From the NCBI RefSeq assembly GCF_004570575.1, contig NZ_SPPD01000005.1:1-64000 (forward strand): a stretch of DNA of 64,000 nucleotides. The letters run 5' to 3'. Shown one piece after another: positions 26,392 to 35,915 of this stretch. Below the pieces are notes generated by a model. That model did not search any database and was not told the DNA's origin. It worked only from the letters and a program-made list of their open reading frames with translations. Position numbers and translations under genes: made by a program. The DNA is from Streptococcus cuniculi. GTDB lineage: Bacteria; Bacillota; Bacilli; Lactobacillales; Streptococcaceae. Numbering within the stretch: position 1 is the first letter of the stretch; each line of letters starts with the position of its first letter.

Positions 26392-26429
26392 TACTCCAAT
26401 CACGCTCCCTTTTATTCTCCTCTGAAATA

Positions 26430-26438
26430 TGGTACAAT
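26430..26438 (+). promoter_or_regulatory. Extended -10 promoter of nrdR
   Basis: TGGTACAAT lies 31 nt before the nrdR start, just outside R3 copy a. It repeats the rsmH promoter core. Confidence 0.5.
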
Positions 26439-26469
26439 GAAGTGATAATGATAGAATGGGAGAAATAGT

Positions 26470-26937
26470 ATGCGTTGCCCCAAATGTACCAGTATAAAAT
26501 CAAGTGTGGTCGATAGTCGTCAAGCTGAAGATGGAAATACCATTCGCAGAAGAAGAGAGTGTGAAAACTGCGGTCATCGCTTTACCACTTATGAACGTGT
26601 GGAAGAAAAAACCCTAGTTGTCGTGAAAAAAGACGGCACTCGTGAGCAGTTTTCACGTGAGAAAATTTTCAACGGGATTATTCGTTCTGCTCAAAAACGT
26701 CCCGTGTCCAGTAGTGAGATCGAAGAAGTGGTCAATCGGATTGAGCAAAAGGTTCGGGCCCATAGCGATAGCGAGGTCGAAAGTGATTTGATTGGCAATT
26801 TGGTCATGGAAGAATTGGTCGAATTAGATGAGATTACCTATGTCCGCTTTGCCTCTGTCTATCGTTCCTTTAAAGATGTGGGCGAATTGGAAAACTTGCT
26901 CAAACAAATCACCAAGAGTAGCAAGACCAGGAGATAG
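26470..26937 (+). CDS. nrdR: Transcriptional repressor NrdR
   Basis: NrdR represses ribonucleotide reductase genes in response to dATP/ATP. The 155-residue protein has an N-terminal zinc ribbon MRCPKCTS with the second pair [12 protein letters not shown], then an ATP-cone domain ([30 protein letters not shown]). Length and start are standard. It leads the block nrdR-dnaB-dnaI, 8 bases before dnaB. Confidence 0.97.
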   Translation: MRCPKCTSIKSSVVDSRQAEDGNTIRRRRECENCGHRFTTYERVEEKTLVVVKKDGTREQFSREKIFNGIIRSAQKRPVSSSEIEEVVNRIEQKVRAHSDSEVESDLIGNLVMEELVELDEITYVRFASVYRSFKDVGELENLLKQITKSSKTRR

Positions 26938-26945
26938 AACAAGAC

Positions 26946-28094
26946 ATGAAACCAAACGATCTCTATTCTTATATGCGAAAGAATGCTCTCAGTCCCAACT
27001 GGCTTAGCTTCATTCTCTGTTACCAACCGATTATTGGACAGGATGCGGCTACGGTCTATCAATTCTTGTGGGCTGGCTATGACCATGGTGCGGGGCAGTA
27101 TGCCATTAGCCGTATTTTAAATCATGTCAATATGGGCATGGGGCGCTTGGAACAGGCGCTTGATGTACTCGGTGCTATGGGATTACTTGCGATTTATCAA
27201 AAGGACGAAAAAATCGTGTTTCGCATGGCAGAACCCTTGTCAAAAGAGGCTTTTTTGAGCAATCCCTTATATCAAAAACTGTTGACCAAGAAAATTGGAG
27301 AACCAGCAGTTGAGGAATGGACCGTTGCAAAACCAGTATCAGACACCGAAGTGACGAAGAAATTTTCAGATATTTTTACTAGCCTAGGTGAGGTTCCGCT
27401 TGCTCCTCTGACAGCTCGGAGCTTTGATTTGCAAGCCTTTCAGACCATGATGGCACGTGACCGTCTGCGCTTTCAGAATGAGACGGACGATGTCATTGCT
27501 CTCTATCATCTAGCGGAAAAAAATGGCTGGGATTGGATGCAGGCGTATAAGGTCGCAAAAGAAACAGCCAACGGTCAAGTGATTTTGGTCAAGCGCATGG
27601 AACAAAAGGTGGTGGCAAGACCTGTCGCCGCTAGTTTGACCAAGCAGGAGCAAGCCATTGTTCGGGAAAGTCAGTCCAAGACAGCACTTGAATTTTTAAC
27701 CCTTTTAAAAGAAGCTCGCAAGGCGACTGTCACTATGTCCGAACGCAAGTGCTTGCAACAGCTGGTGGATTTGGGCTTGCTTGATGAGGTCATCAATGTG
27801 ATTGTCCTTTATACCTTCAACAAGGTGGACTCAGCCAATTTACAAGAAGCCTACGCTTTGAAATTGGGCAATGATTTTTCCTATAAGCAGATTAAAAGTG
27901 CAGAGCAGGCGGTCTATCATTTGCGCGAGAGCAAGGCCGTGGGCCGTAAGAAAGACAGCAGTCAAGCCAAGAAGAGCAATGTACCTGAATGGAGTAAGCA
28001 GGAAGTCAAGACCGAGCAAACTGCTCAAGGTCAGGCAGAACTGGCTGCGCTCTACCGTGAATTAGAGGCTATGGAAACGAAAGGAGAGGGATGA
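26946..28094 (+). CDS. dnaB: Replication initiation/membrane attachment protein DnaB
   Basis: This is the Firmicute DnaB (not the E. coli helicase), which with DnaD and DnaI helps load the replicative helicase. The 382-residue protein has two DnaB/DnaD-type helical domains: N-terminal WLSFILCYQPIIGQDAATVYQFLW and C-terminal VINVIVLYTFNKVDSANLQEAY near 285-310. A charged C-terminal tail carries WSKQEVKTEQ. The stop codon overlaps the dnaI start (ATGATGA). Confidence 0.92.
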   Translation: MKPNDLYSYMRKNALSPNWLSFILCYQPIIGQDAATVYQFLWAGYDHGAGQYAISRILNHVNMGMGRLEQALDVLGAMGLLAIYQKDEKIVFRMAEPLSKEAFLSNPLYQKLLTKKIGEPAVEEWTVAKPVSDTEVTKKFSDIFTSLGEVPLAPLTARSFDLQAFQTMMARDRLRFQNETDDVIALYHLAEKNGWDWMQAYKVAKETANGQVILVKRMEQKVVARPVAASLTKQEQAIVRESQSKTALEFLTLLKEARKATVTMSERKCLQQLVDLGLLDEVINVIVLYTFNKVDSANLQEAYALKLGNDFSYKQIKSAEQAVYHLRESKAVGRKKDSSQAKKSNVPEWSKQEVKTEQTAQGQAELAALYRELEAMETKGEG

Positions 28095-28993
28095 TGAAAG
28101 CTGTAGAAAGCAAGGTGCCACAAGGTGCTGCATCGGGAAGAAAATCCTATCAAGAACTCTATCAAGAAATCGTTCAAGATAAGGAAGTGGCTGATTTTAT
28201 CCGTCAACACCAATTGACAGAAGAAGAAATGACCCGCTCCATTTCCAAGTTTTTTGAATATGTGACCGAGCGCAAGAAATTTCTCGACCAAGATGAATCT
28301 TACATCGCAGTTGGTTATCAGCCAGTCCTCATCATGAATGAGGGCTACGCCGATATCTCTTATTTAGAGACGGCGGAATTGATTGAGTACCGCAAGGCAG
28401 AAGCGATTAAAAATCGTATCCAGCTGATTAATCTGCCAGCTAATCTGAAAAATATTACGATTGCAGATGTTGATCTCAATGATGAAAATCGGGTAGAGGT
28501 CATGAAAGCCATTACTGAATTTGTCAAGCAGGCAGGTCAGGACAATAAGGGCTTGTATCTCTATGGCAATTTTGGGGTTGGAAAGAGTTATCTCATGGCC
28601 TTTTTAGCCAATCTCTTATCCAAGACTCACCAGATGTCAACTACCATGCTCCACTATCCAACCTTTGTCGTAGATATTAAAAATGCCATTGGCGAGGGTC
28701 TAGTCAAGGAAAAAATCGATGCCATTAAGACAGCACAAGTCTTGGTCTTAGATGATATTGGTGCGGAGCAACATAGCTCTTGGGTGCGCGATGACGTCTT
28801 GCAGGTCATCTTGCAGCATCGCATGCAGGAAAACCTGCCGACCTTCTTTACGTCGAATTTTTCCTTTGCCGACTTGGAACGCCATTTTGCGGCGGGGCGT
28901 TCAGGTGATGAGACTTGGCAGGCTAAGCGGGTGATGGAACGCATTCGATTTTTAGCTACTGAATTACAGTTAGGAGGAGTGAACCGTCGATGA
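28091..28993 (+). CDS. dnaI: Primosomal protein DnaI (helicase loader ATPase)
   Basis: DnaI is an AAA+ ATPase that loads the replicative helicase onto DNA. The 300-residue protein has an N-terminal helicase-binding domain (to about 105) and an ATPase domain with Walker A GNFGVGKSYLMAFLA (about 158-172), Walker B VLVLDDIGAEQ, and sensor TFFTSNFSF. Its start overlaps dnaB by 4 bases and its stop overlaps the next gene by 4 bases, so the block is translationally coupled. Confidence 0.95.
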   Translation: MMKAVESKVPQGAASGRKSYQELYQEIVQDKEVADFIRQHQLTEEEMTRSISKFFEYVTERKKFLDQDESYIAVGYQPVLIMNEGYADISYLETAELIEYRKAEAIKNRIQLINLPANLKNITIADVDLNDENRVEVMKAITEFVKQAGQDNKGLYLYGNFGVGKSYLMAFLANLLSKTHQMSTTMLHYPTFVVDIKNAIGEGLVKEKIDAIKTAQVLVLDDIGAEQHSSWVRDDVLQVILQHRMQENLPTFFTSNFSFADLERHFAAGRSGDETWQAKRVMERIRFLATELQLGGVNRR

Positions 28994-29703
28994 ATGAAAC
29001 CATTGAGCTAATGCTCTCTCACAGCTCCGTCCGTAGATTTACCGAGGATCCGATTGCGGACGAGGATTTGCAGGCGATTATTAGCGCGGGGCGCGCAGCT
29101 TCGACCTGGAAGAATTTCCAGTCCTATTCGATTATTGTGGTGCGTTCAACAGAGAAAAAAGAGGCGCTTCATGCGCTGACACCGCAACCTGCCATTTTAC
29201 AGGCAGATACCATTTTGCTTTTTGTAGGAGATCACAACCGAGCGAGCAAGGCTGCTGAACTACACCAGACGCATTTTGATGCCAAAGGGACAGAAAACCT
29301 CTTGATTTCGTCTGTTGATGCTGCCTTAGCTGGACAAAATGCCATGCTAGCAGCAGAGAGTTTGGGCTACGGTGGTGTCTTTATCGGTATGATTCGCCAT
29401 GCAGGAAGAGACATTGCTGACTTGTTTAGACTTCCAGACTACACCTATCCAATCTTTTGTATCGCTTTAGGCAGACCCAACCAGCATTTTCCAGTCAAAC
29501 CGCGCCTGCCTCATGAAAACGTTGTTTTCGATGAAGAATACCAAGAGCAAGGTGTGGAGGCGATTGCTACTTACGATCAAATCCAATCAGATTATGCGGG
29601 AGCTAGACAGAAAGAAACGTGGTCTGAGCGTCTGGTTGCCCAATTTGGTCAGGCAGAATATCCAGAAACCAAAGCACTTTTGAAAGAAAAACAGTTACTA
29701 TAG
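28990..29703 (+). CDS. NfsA-type nitroreductase (NAD(P)H-dependent FMN oxidoreductase)
   Basis: This 237-residue flavoprotein reduces nitro compounds, quinones or flavins with NAD(P)H. The nitroreductase start is clear ([20 protein letters not shown]), then [32 protein letters not shown] with FMN contacts, and the [16 protein letters not shown] segment typical of NfsA. It is coupled to dnaI by an ATGA overlap and followed by der, so it is in an essential-gene operon without an obvious functional link. The substrate is unknown. Confidence 0.9.
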   Translation: MNETIELMLSHSSVRRFTEDPIADEDLQAIISAGRAASTWKNFQSYSIIVVRSTEKKEALHALTPQPAILQADTILLFVGDHNRASKAAELHQTHFDAKGTENLLISSVDAALAGQNAMLAAESLGYGGVFIGMIRHAGRDIADLFRLPDYTYPIFCIALGRPNQHFPVKPRLPHENVVFDEEYQEQGVEAIATYDQIQSDYAGARQKETWSERLVAQFGQAEYPETKALLKEKQLL

Positions 29704-29716
29704 AAAAGGAGGAGCA

Positions 29717-31027
29717 ATGGCTCTACCAACTATTGCCATCGTGGGGCGTCCCAACGTTGGAAAATCAACCTTATTTAACCGGATTGCGGGTGAGCGCATT
29801 TCCATCGTAGAAGATGTGGAGGGTGTCACTCGTGACCGTATTTATGCCACAGCTGAATGGCTCAATCGTCATTTTAGCATCATTGATACAGGCGGCATCG
29901 ACGATGTGGATGCTCCTTTCATGGAGCAAATCAAGCACCAGGCAGAAATTGCCATGAGTGAGGCAGATGTCATCGTCTTTGTTGTATCTGGTAAGGAGGG
30001 CGTGACTGATGCTGATGAATATGTGGCAAGGATTCTCTACAAGACCAACAAGCCCGTCATTCTAGCGGTGAACAAGGTCGATAATCCTGAGATGCGCAGC
30101 GATATTTATGACTTCTATGCCTTGGGCTTGGGCGATCCTTACCCAGTATCGTCTGTCCACGGGATTGGAACAGGAGATGTGCTGGATGCGATTGTGGAAA
30201 ATCTACCGGCAGATGTCGAGGAAGAAAATCCAGACATGATCAAGTTCAGCTTGATTGGTCGCCCCAATGTTGGGAAATCGAGCCTCATCAACGCTATTTT
30301 AGGTGAGGAGCGCGTGATTGCTAGTCCCGTTGCAGGAACGACTCGCGACGCGATTGATACCGTCTTTACCGACAGCGAAGGTCAAGAATTCACCATGATT
30401 GATACCGCCGGTATGCGCAAATCTGGAAAAATCTATGAAAATACCGAGAAATATTCCGTTATGCGTGCCATGCGTGCCATTGACCGTTCCGATGTGGTGC
30501 TGATGGTCTTGAATGCTGAAGAAGGCATTCGCGAGTATGACAAGCGGATTGCAGGATTTGCCCACGAAGCAGGAAAAGGGATGATTATTGTTGTTAACAA
30601 GTGGGACACCCTTGAAAAAGACAATAAGACCATGCAACATTGGGAAGCAGACATCAGAGACCAGTTTCAGTATCTTTCCTACGCACCCATTATCTTCGTC
30701 TCTGCTGTGACTAAGCAACGCTTGCACAAGCTACCCGCCATGATTAAGCAGATTAGCGAAAGCCAGCAGACACGGATTCCGTCTGCTGTATTAAACGATG
30801 TCATCATGGATGCCATTGCAATCAATCCGACGCCGACCGACAAGGGCAAACGCCTCAAAATTTTCTATGCGACCCAAGTAGCAACCAAACCCCCAACCTT
30901 TGTCGTCTTTGTCAATGAAGAAGAACTGATGCACTTCTCCTACCTCCGTTTCCTTGAAAATCAAATCCGCAAGGCTTTTGTCTTTGAAGGGACCCCTATC
31001 CATTTGATTGCCCGTAAGCGGAAGTAG
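29717..31027 (+). CDS. der: Ribosome-associated GTPase Der (EngA)
   Basis: Der is a GTPase needed for 50S subunit assembly. The 436-residue protein has two tandem G domains with P-loops [12 protein letters not shown] (about 9-20) and [12 protein letters not shown] (about 182-193), matching DTGG and DTAGM switch motifs, and NKVD and NKWD specificity motifs. A C-terminal KH-like domain follows. Ribosome site AAAAGGAGGAG. Length is normal. Confidence 0.98.
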   Translation: MALPTIAIVGRPNVGKSTLFNRIAGERISIVEDVEGVTRDRIYATAEWLNRHFSIIDTGGIDDVDAPFMEQIKHQAEIAMSEADVIVFVVSGKEGVTDADEYVARILYKTNKPVILAVNKVDNPEMRSDIYDFYALGLGDPYPVSSVHGIGTGDVLDAIVENLPADVEEENPDMIKFSLIGRPNVGKSSLINAILGEERVIASPVAGTTRDAIDTVFTDSEGQEFTMIDTAGMRKSGKIYENTEKYSVMRAMRAIDRSDVVLMVLNAEEGIREYDKRIAGFAHEAGKGMIIVVNKWDTLEKDNKTMQHWEADIRDQFQYLSYAPIIFVSAVTKQRLHKLPAMIKQISESQQTRIPSAVLNDVIMDAIAINPTPTDKGKRLKIFYATQVATKPPTFVVFVNEEELMHFSYLRFLENQIRKAFVFEGTPIHLIARKRK

Positions 31028-31050
31028 CTTTTCGAGTATTTTCTGACAAT

Positions 31051-31292
31051 TATCGTCATTCAGTTTATACTTAAAGGTAGCCACAGCTGTAACTCGCTAA
31101 AGCTAGAACAGCTGCCTATCCACTAAAGGGATTCACAGCTGTAATCGGCTAAAGCCGAAACAGCTGCCTATCTATTTTCTGAGCTTTTAGCCCGAATTCA
31201 ATTACTAAGATACAAAAGCTCGTTTTATTTCCAATCTCCAACAGTCTTCTAGACTATTGGAGCGAGTACTAAAAATAAACGAAAAGACTGTA
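31051..31292 (+). repeat. Repeat family R1, copy c
   Basis: The copy runs from TATCGTCATTCAGTTTATAC to AAACGAAAAGACTGTATA, approximate inverted ends. It has modules ACTTAAAGGT, CTCGCTAAAGCTAG, CACTAAAGGG and CGGCTAAAGCCG separated by CAGCTG-type spacers, then the common tail GAGCTTTTAG...CTATTGGAGCGAG. It occupies the gap between der and its terminator; no gene is seen in 31028-31328. Confidence 0.8.
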
Positions 31293-31296
31293 TAAA

Positions 31297-31330
31297 AACC
31301 GAGCTGGTTTCGACCAACTCGGTTCTTTTT
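31297..31330. terminator. Bidirectional terminator between der and the TM2 gene
   Basis: AACCGAGCTGGT and ACCAACTCGGTT form a 12-position stem (one G-T style mismatch) with a TTCG loop. T-rich tails lie on both strands. Confidence 0.85.
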
Positions 31331-31637
31331 ATAGATAGAGGATATCGCCGTGACGACTAGGTTTGCTAAGAATCATGAGGCCTTCAATGATGGCAAGGAT
31401 AGAGGGAATGCCCGTCCAGCACAAGAAGAGGTAGGCCAACCCTAAGGCAGTCCGCTGGCTGTAGAATTTATGGGCACCAAGTCCGCCTGCGACGAGGGCT
31501 AGCAGGAAGTAGTAGACCTTGTTTATCGGAACAGGAGGTGTCGTTTTTTTGTTTTTTTGATACCCAACAATGAAGCAGCAGATTGAGGTAATGATTAGAA
31601 TCATCATGATAAATGGAACACCAATCGATAGTGCCAT
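31329..31637 (-). CDS. TM2-domain membrane protein
   Basis: This 102-residue protein has an N-terminal membrane segment (GVPFIMMILIITSICCFIVG) and a TM2 domain of two segments joined by a tight turn (FLLALVAGGLGAHKFYSQRT, then LGLAYLFLCWTG...). The GAHKFY motif is the family signature. The start at 31637 follows AAAGGAGGG; a longer frame to 31706 has no ribosome site. The role of bacterial TM2 proteins is unknown. Confidence 0.85.
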   Translation of the reverse strand: MALSIGVPFIMMILIITSICCFIVGYQKNKKTTPPVPINKVYYFLLALVAGGLGAHKFYSQRTALGLAYLFLCWTGIPSILAIIEGLMILSKPSRHGDILYL

Positions 31638-31765
31638 GAGCTTCCCTCCTTTTTGAAAAACGCTTTCTTTTATAATTAGTATACTGGATTCTGGTGTGAT
31701 AGGCAAGTAGAATGAGGGGATTCTAAAAGAAAAACACTTCCATTTCGGTATCTAAAAAAATATGC

Positions 31766-31771
31766 TATAAT
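31766..31771 (+). promoter_or_regulatory. Extended -10 promoter of the SNF2 helicase gene
   Basis: TGCTATAAT sits 25 nt before the start codon. The -35 is not clear. Confidence 0.5.
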
Positions 31772-31796
31772 GAAAAGATAAGGTAAAGGAGTATGT

Positions 31797-34700
31797 ATGG
31801 GTCGATTAATGCCGGGGTGGATTCGCCAAGAGGGAATCTTGCTCTATGAAAGAGGACAAGTAGAGGTCAAACAGCTAAAGGATAGACAGCTCTTTTTAAA
31901 GATTGAAGACGAGGAATTTTGCTATGCGCTAGAAGAAGCTAGCCTGGCTTGTAGCTGTCAGGTCTTTTCACAGAAAGGCTATTGCAAACACCTAGCTGCG
32001 GCTGAATATTTTTTGAAAAATGATGCAGAAGGCAAGATCTTGGAAGAGCAGCTTTCTGCTGATGAAGAAGAACACGAGGAAACAGTACGCAGAACCTATG
32101 CTGGTGGGTTATTTCTTGATGATTTGTTAGAGAGCAGGCGGGAAGTTGGTATCCGTTACCGTCTGGCTGCGGAGGGGCAGATGATGCTCTTTGACCATAA
32201 TATTGACTGGACCTTGAAAATTCAGCGTGGCGCTGATCCACGAGCCTACGTTATTCGTGATATTGGCACTTTTTTACAGTCTCTGAAAAAAGGTGGTTAT
32301 TATCAGATTGGGAAGCAGTATTATGAGCGGATTTCCTTTGAACAGTTTGATGTGGCCAGCCAAGAGCTGGTGGCCTTTTTGTGGCGTTTGATTCCTGATA
32401 AAAGAGTCGGTGATTTGGAAATCTTACTTCATTATGGACGGCATCTGCGCCTGCCACTTGCTAATTTTGAAGAAGGGCTAGATTTCTTGATGCAGCTGGA
32501 ATCCTTTGAGTTTCAGCACGATATGAATATCTATACGGATGTGCAATTGCTGGCTTTTGATGCTCAGGCTGAGCGTTATTTCTTTGAAGTCGTGGTCCAC
32601 CAATACATGATTGAGTTGCGGGTAGAAGAGCGGCCTTTTCGCGAACTCTTTAACGGTCGTTATCTATTAGTGGACAATCGTCTTTACTATCTGGATAGGA
32701 AACAGCAGCAGATTATAGCTTCGCTTAAAGGGCTTGTTCCAAATGAGGGAGGAGAAAAAGTAGTCCAATTTGACTTTCAAGATCAAGAACGCTTGGCGCT
32801 TAGTTTGTTGGAGCTGGAATTGGTTGGAAACGTCAAGGCGCCGAAGCGCTTTATGATCCATGATTTTCGTCCTCGGTTTGACTTTTTCATGCGAGCTGAG
32901 GGGGAGATTGAATTGCATCTCACACTGGAATTTGACAAGAGGCAGGTAGCGCGTAGGGAAGACTTAAACCTTCTACCATTTTCGTATCATTTTCAACATT
33001 TGGAGCAGGTCGAGCAGGTAATCCGAGAAGCAGGTTTTAGAGGAGACTTTATTGCGTATCATCCACCGCTTGCACCAGCAGAATGGTATGGATTTTTCAG
33101 CCAGACCTTGGCAAGATTTCGCACCTTTGGTCAGGTGAACTTGTCCAAAGAATTAGAGGACATGCTCATCGAGGTTCAACCAAACATCGTCGTTGAGACA
33201 AGGGGATCTCTGCTCGATATTTCCTTTGACTTTGCAGGGATTGGTGAGGATGAGATTGACCAAGCTGTGACAGCTCTCTTGGGGGACGCCACGCATTTTA
33301 CTAGTCAGACAGGAAAGATTTTGGTCTTTGATGAGGAAACGAGACGACTTAGCCAGACCTTGCAGGACTTACGGGCTCGCTACCAATCATCAGGACATCT
33401 GTCTCTTGACCGCGTAGCCTCTTACCAACTAGCTCAGACTTGGGCTGGCAACGATTCGGTGCAATTTTCCAAGGATTTTCAGCGGTTGGCGTATGATTTG
33501 GCTCATCCAGAATCATTTGAGTTACCGGAATTGCGAGTGACGGCTGCCTTACGTGACTATCAGCTTCTAGGCGTGAAATGGCTGTCCATGCTTGACCACC
33601 ATGGTTTCGGTGGGATTTTGGCAGATGACATGGGGCTGGGGAAAACCCTCCAAACCATTGCTTTTTTGAGCAGTCATTTGGAAAAAGATAGTAAGGTCTT
33701 GATTTTAGCACCCTCCAGCCTGATTTACAATTGGCAGAGCGAGTGCCAGACCTTTGCGCCTGATTTAGATGTGACCGTAGCCTATGGAAACAAGGAGAAG
33801 CGGGAGGAGCAGATTCTTGCAGGACATCAGATTATCATTACCAGCTACCACTCCTTTAGGCAGGATGTAGAGCTCTATCGGCAACAGCGTTATGATTACT
33901 TGATTTTGGACGAAGCGCAAGTTATGAAAAATGCCCGGAGCAAGATTGCTCAGTTTTTGAGAGAATTTGAAGTGGGCAATTGCTTTGCCCTTTCGGGAAC
34001 GCCAATTGAAAATCGTCTGTCAGAATTATGGTCGATTTTCCAGATTGTGCTACCAGGGTTATTGCCAGGAAAGACAGAATTTGCCAAGTTGTCAGTAGGA
34101 GAGATCGCACGGAGTATCAAACCCTTTGTTTTACGCAGGAAAAAGGAAGATGTGCTACTAGAATTACCGGATTTACTGGAAGTCAATGTCCTAAACGAAT
34201 TGACCGATGAACAGAAGGTCGTCTACCTAGCCCAGCTCAAACAAATGCAGTCAAGTATTATGGATGCAAGCGATACCGAAATTCAGCGCAAGAAAATGGA
34301 AATTCTCGCAGGCATCACCCGTCTCCGTCAAATTTGTGACACACCCAAACTCTTTATGCCAGACTACAAGGGAGAAAGTGGGAAGCTTGAGAGTTTGAGA
34401 GAGTTGCTGGTTCAGCTAAAAGAAGGGAACCACCGCATCTTGATTTTTTCTCAATTCCGCACCATGCTTGACATGATTGAGGAAGAGTTGGAAGTGCTAG
34501 GATTGACCAGCTACAAATTGACAGGCTCGACCCCAGCAAATCTCCGTCAAGAAATGACGACCGCCTTTAATGCAGGAAGCAGAGATGCCTTTCTGATTTC
34601 GCTGAAAGCAGGTGGCGTGGGACTCAATCTGATAGGGGCAGACAGTGTGATTCTGGTCGACCTCTGGTGGAATCCAGCTGTAGAAGCCCAGGCCATAAGC

Positions 34701-34886
34701 CGTGCCCACCGTATGGGGCAGACCGAGAAAGTGGAGTGCTATCGCCTGATTACCCGTGGGACTATTGAGGAAAAAATCCAGGCTCTACAAGAAAGCAAGA
34801 AGCATCTGGTGACGACCGTGCTTGACGGCAATGAAAGCAGGGCCAGTATGACGGTTGATGATATCCGAGAGATTTTGGGTATTTAA
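31797..34886 (+). CDS. SNF2-family helicase with SWIM zinc finger
   Basis: This is a 1029-residue Swi2/Snf2 ATPase that would translocate on DNA and remodel protein-DNA or polymerase complexes. An N-terminal SWIM finger is visible at about 50-66 (CSCQVFSQKGYCKH), followed by a long SNF2-associated region (about 100-580). The ATPase core begins near 585 (LRDYQLLGVKWLSML), with Walker A ADDMGLGKTLQT and box II LILDEAQVMKN. Domain two has FSQFRTMLDM, LKAGGVGLNLIGAD and AHRMGQTEKV. This gene precedes a small unknown gene and murC in streptococci generally. Its cellular role is not established. Confidence 0.93.
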   Translation: MGRLMPGWIRQEGILLYERGQVEVKQLKDRQLFLKIEDEEFCYALEEASLACSCQVFSQKGYCKHLAAAEYFLKNDAEGKILEEQLSADEEEHEETVRRTYAGGLFLDDLLESRREVGIRYRLAAEGQMMLFDHNIDWTLKIQRGADPRAYVIRDIGTFLQSLKKGGYYQIGKQYYERISFEQFDVASQELVAFLWRLIPDKRVGDLEILLHYGRHLRLPLANFEEGLDFLMQLESFEFQHDMNIYTDVQLLAFDAQAERYFFEVVVHQYMIELRVEERPFRELFNGRYLLVDNRLYYLDRKQQQIIASLKGLVPNEGGEKVVQFDFQDQERLALSLLELELVGNVKAPKRFMIHDFRPRFDFFMRAEGEIELHLTLEFDKRQVARREDLNLLPFSYHFQHLEQVEQVIREAGFRGDFIAYHPPLAPAEWYGFFSQTLARFRTFGQVNLSKELEDMLIEVQPNIVVETRGSLLDISFDFAGIGEDEIDQAVTALLGDATHFTSQTGKILVFDEETRRLSQTLQDLRARYQSSGHLSLDRVASYQLAQTWAGNDSVQFSKDFQRLAYDLAHPESFELPELRVTAALRDYQLLGVKWLSMLDHHGFGGILADDMGLGKTLQTIAFLSSHLEKDSKVLILAPSSLIYNWQSECQTFAPDLDVTVAYGNKEKREEQILAGHQIIITSYHSFRQDVELYRQQRYDYLILDEAQVMKNARSKIAQFLREFEVGNCFALSGTPIENRLSELWSIFQIVLPGLLPGKTEFAKLSVGEIARSIKPFVLRRKKEDVLLELPDLLEVNVLNELTDEQKVVYLAQLKQMQSSIMDASDTEIQRKKMEILAGITRLRQICDTPKLFMPDYKGESGKLESLRELLVQLKEGNHRILIFSQFRTMLDMIEEELEVLGLTSYKLTGSTPANLRQEMTTAFNAGSRDAFLISLKAGGVGLNLIGADSVILVDLWWNPAVEAQAISRAHRMGQTEKVECYRLITRGTIEEKIQALQESKKHLVTTVLDGNESRASMTVDDIREILGI

Positions 34887-34931
34887 TACTCTCAAATCAG
34901 TTGTTAGAGGCCTTTGCTAGCCGGATCTAAG

Positions 34932-35172
34932 CACGCCAAGCGCATGAAGAAAAATTACCCTATTTTTTCTGAAAAGAGTGAGTATGCTCTGAAAAACAGA
35001 AAATATTTGTTAGTTTTTCTAGAAAATGTAACTTTTCGAATGTTTCTTTTTTATCAAAAAGAGATTTTTTACAGTTTGGTCTCAGGAAAAAGAGTTGAAC
35101 GGTGAGACACGGCTAACAATTTGCGATTGTCATTGTTTTTCAACGAATGATTTTCTTCATGTGTTTGTCCTA
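34932..35172. mobile_element. Repeat family R3, copy b
   Basis: The left end CACGCCAAGCGCATGAAGAA matches R3 copy a at 19 of 20 positions. The right end, read inverted, is TAGGACAAACACATGAAGAA. Flanking sequences share only TCTAAG (left ...GGATCTAAG, right AACTCTAAG), so a target duplication is decayed or uncertain. The interior of about 240 bp has no gene. The segment fills most of the gap 34887-35240. Confidence 0.6.
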
Positions 35173-35240
35173 ACTCTAAGGAAAAAAGATAGTCAAAGTG
35201 CGTAAGGTATGGTATAATAATCGTTTGAAAGGAAGAGCGT

Positions 35241-35915
35241 ATGGTGAGAATGCAGACAAGATTTCCCCTAGTAGCTGATGATGAGTTAATTGTGGGAGAA
35301 AATCCTGAAATGAGATTATACGATGAAGGGGACTTGATTAGTAATATCAAGGGGCCTTATCAAGACAGAGAATTTGGGCAAGAAGTAGCGAACTCAGCTA
35401 CTCCTCACTATCGAGAGGAACGTGGGGCAGAAGAGGCCCTCCTGCCACCACTTTTTAAAGGAACTCCGAGTCCGTACTCTCGCAAGGAACGCTATCAAAA
35501 GCCAGCATCTCCTGTTTCTCCTACCCCTCAAGTGAAAACACAGGGACAGTTGGCACGAGAGACAGCGCGTGAAGATTTGAAGAAAAAACGTTCGGCCTCT
35601 TATCTTCAACAAGAGAAGCCACGCTCTATTCTGCCAGAACAGCATCAGGTGACCGCACCCTTGGTCAAAAAGCCAGTGCCTCACTTGACCGCCTTGGCCA
35701 ATCGCTTACAACAGACAGACTATATTTTGGCGGACATGCCAGCAGTTTATTCACTGCAAAAAGAAAATCGAGAACAAGAACAACCAGTCAAGAAAAATTC
35801 CTATGACTTTTTGAAGAAAAGTCAGGTCTACAATTACCCGGAGCGCAAGGTACAACGTGAGCGTCGTCTAGCACAAGAATTAAATCTAACACACATGGAA
35901 GAGGGATTAGAATGA
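35241..35915 (+). CDS. Conserved streptococcal hypothetical between SNF2 helicase and murC
   Basis: This 224-residue cytoplasmic protein has no membrane segment or recognisable enzyme motif. It is rich in Lys, Glu, Gln, Arg and Pro, with long stretches likely to be disordered (about 75-150). Short order-like parts are [20 protein letters not shown] near the start and [20 protein letters not shown] near 150-170, and a C-terminal basic segment ([16 protein letters not shown]). Its stop overlaps the murC start by four bases, so it is co-translated with a cell-wall gene. The extended -10 TGGTATAAT and AAAGGAAG lie upstream. Function unknown. Confidence 0.75.
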   Translation: MVRMQTRFPLVADDELIVGENPEMRLYDEGDLISNIKGPYQDREFGQEVANSATPHYREERGAEEALLPPLFKGTPSPYSRKERYQKPASPVSPTPQVKTQGQLARETAREDLKKKRSASYLQQEKPRSILPEQHQVTAPLVKKPVPHLTALANRLQQTDYILADMPAVYSLQKENREQEQPVKKNSYDFLKKSQVYNYPERKVQRERRLAQELNLTHMEEGLE

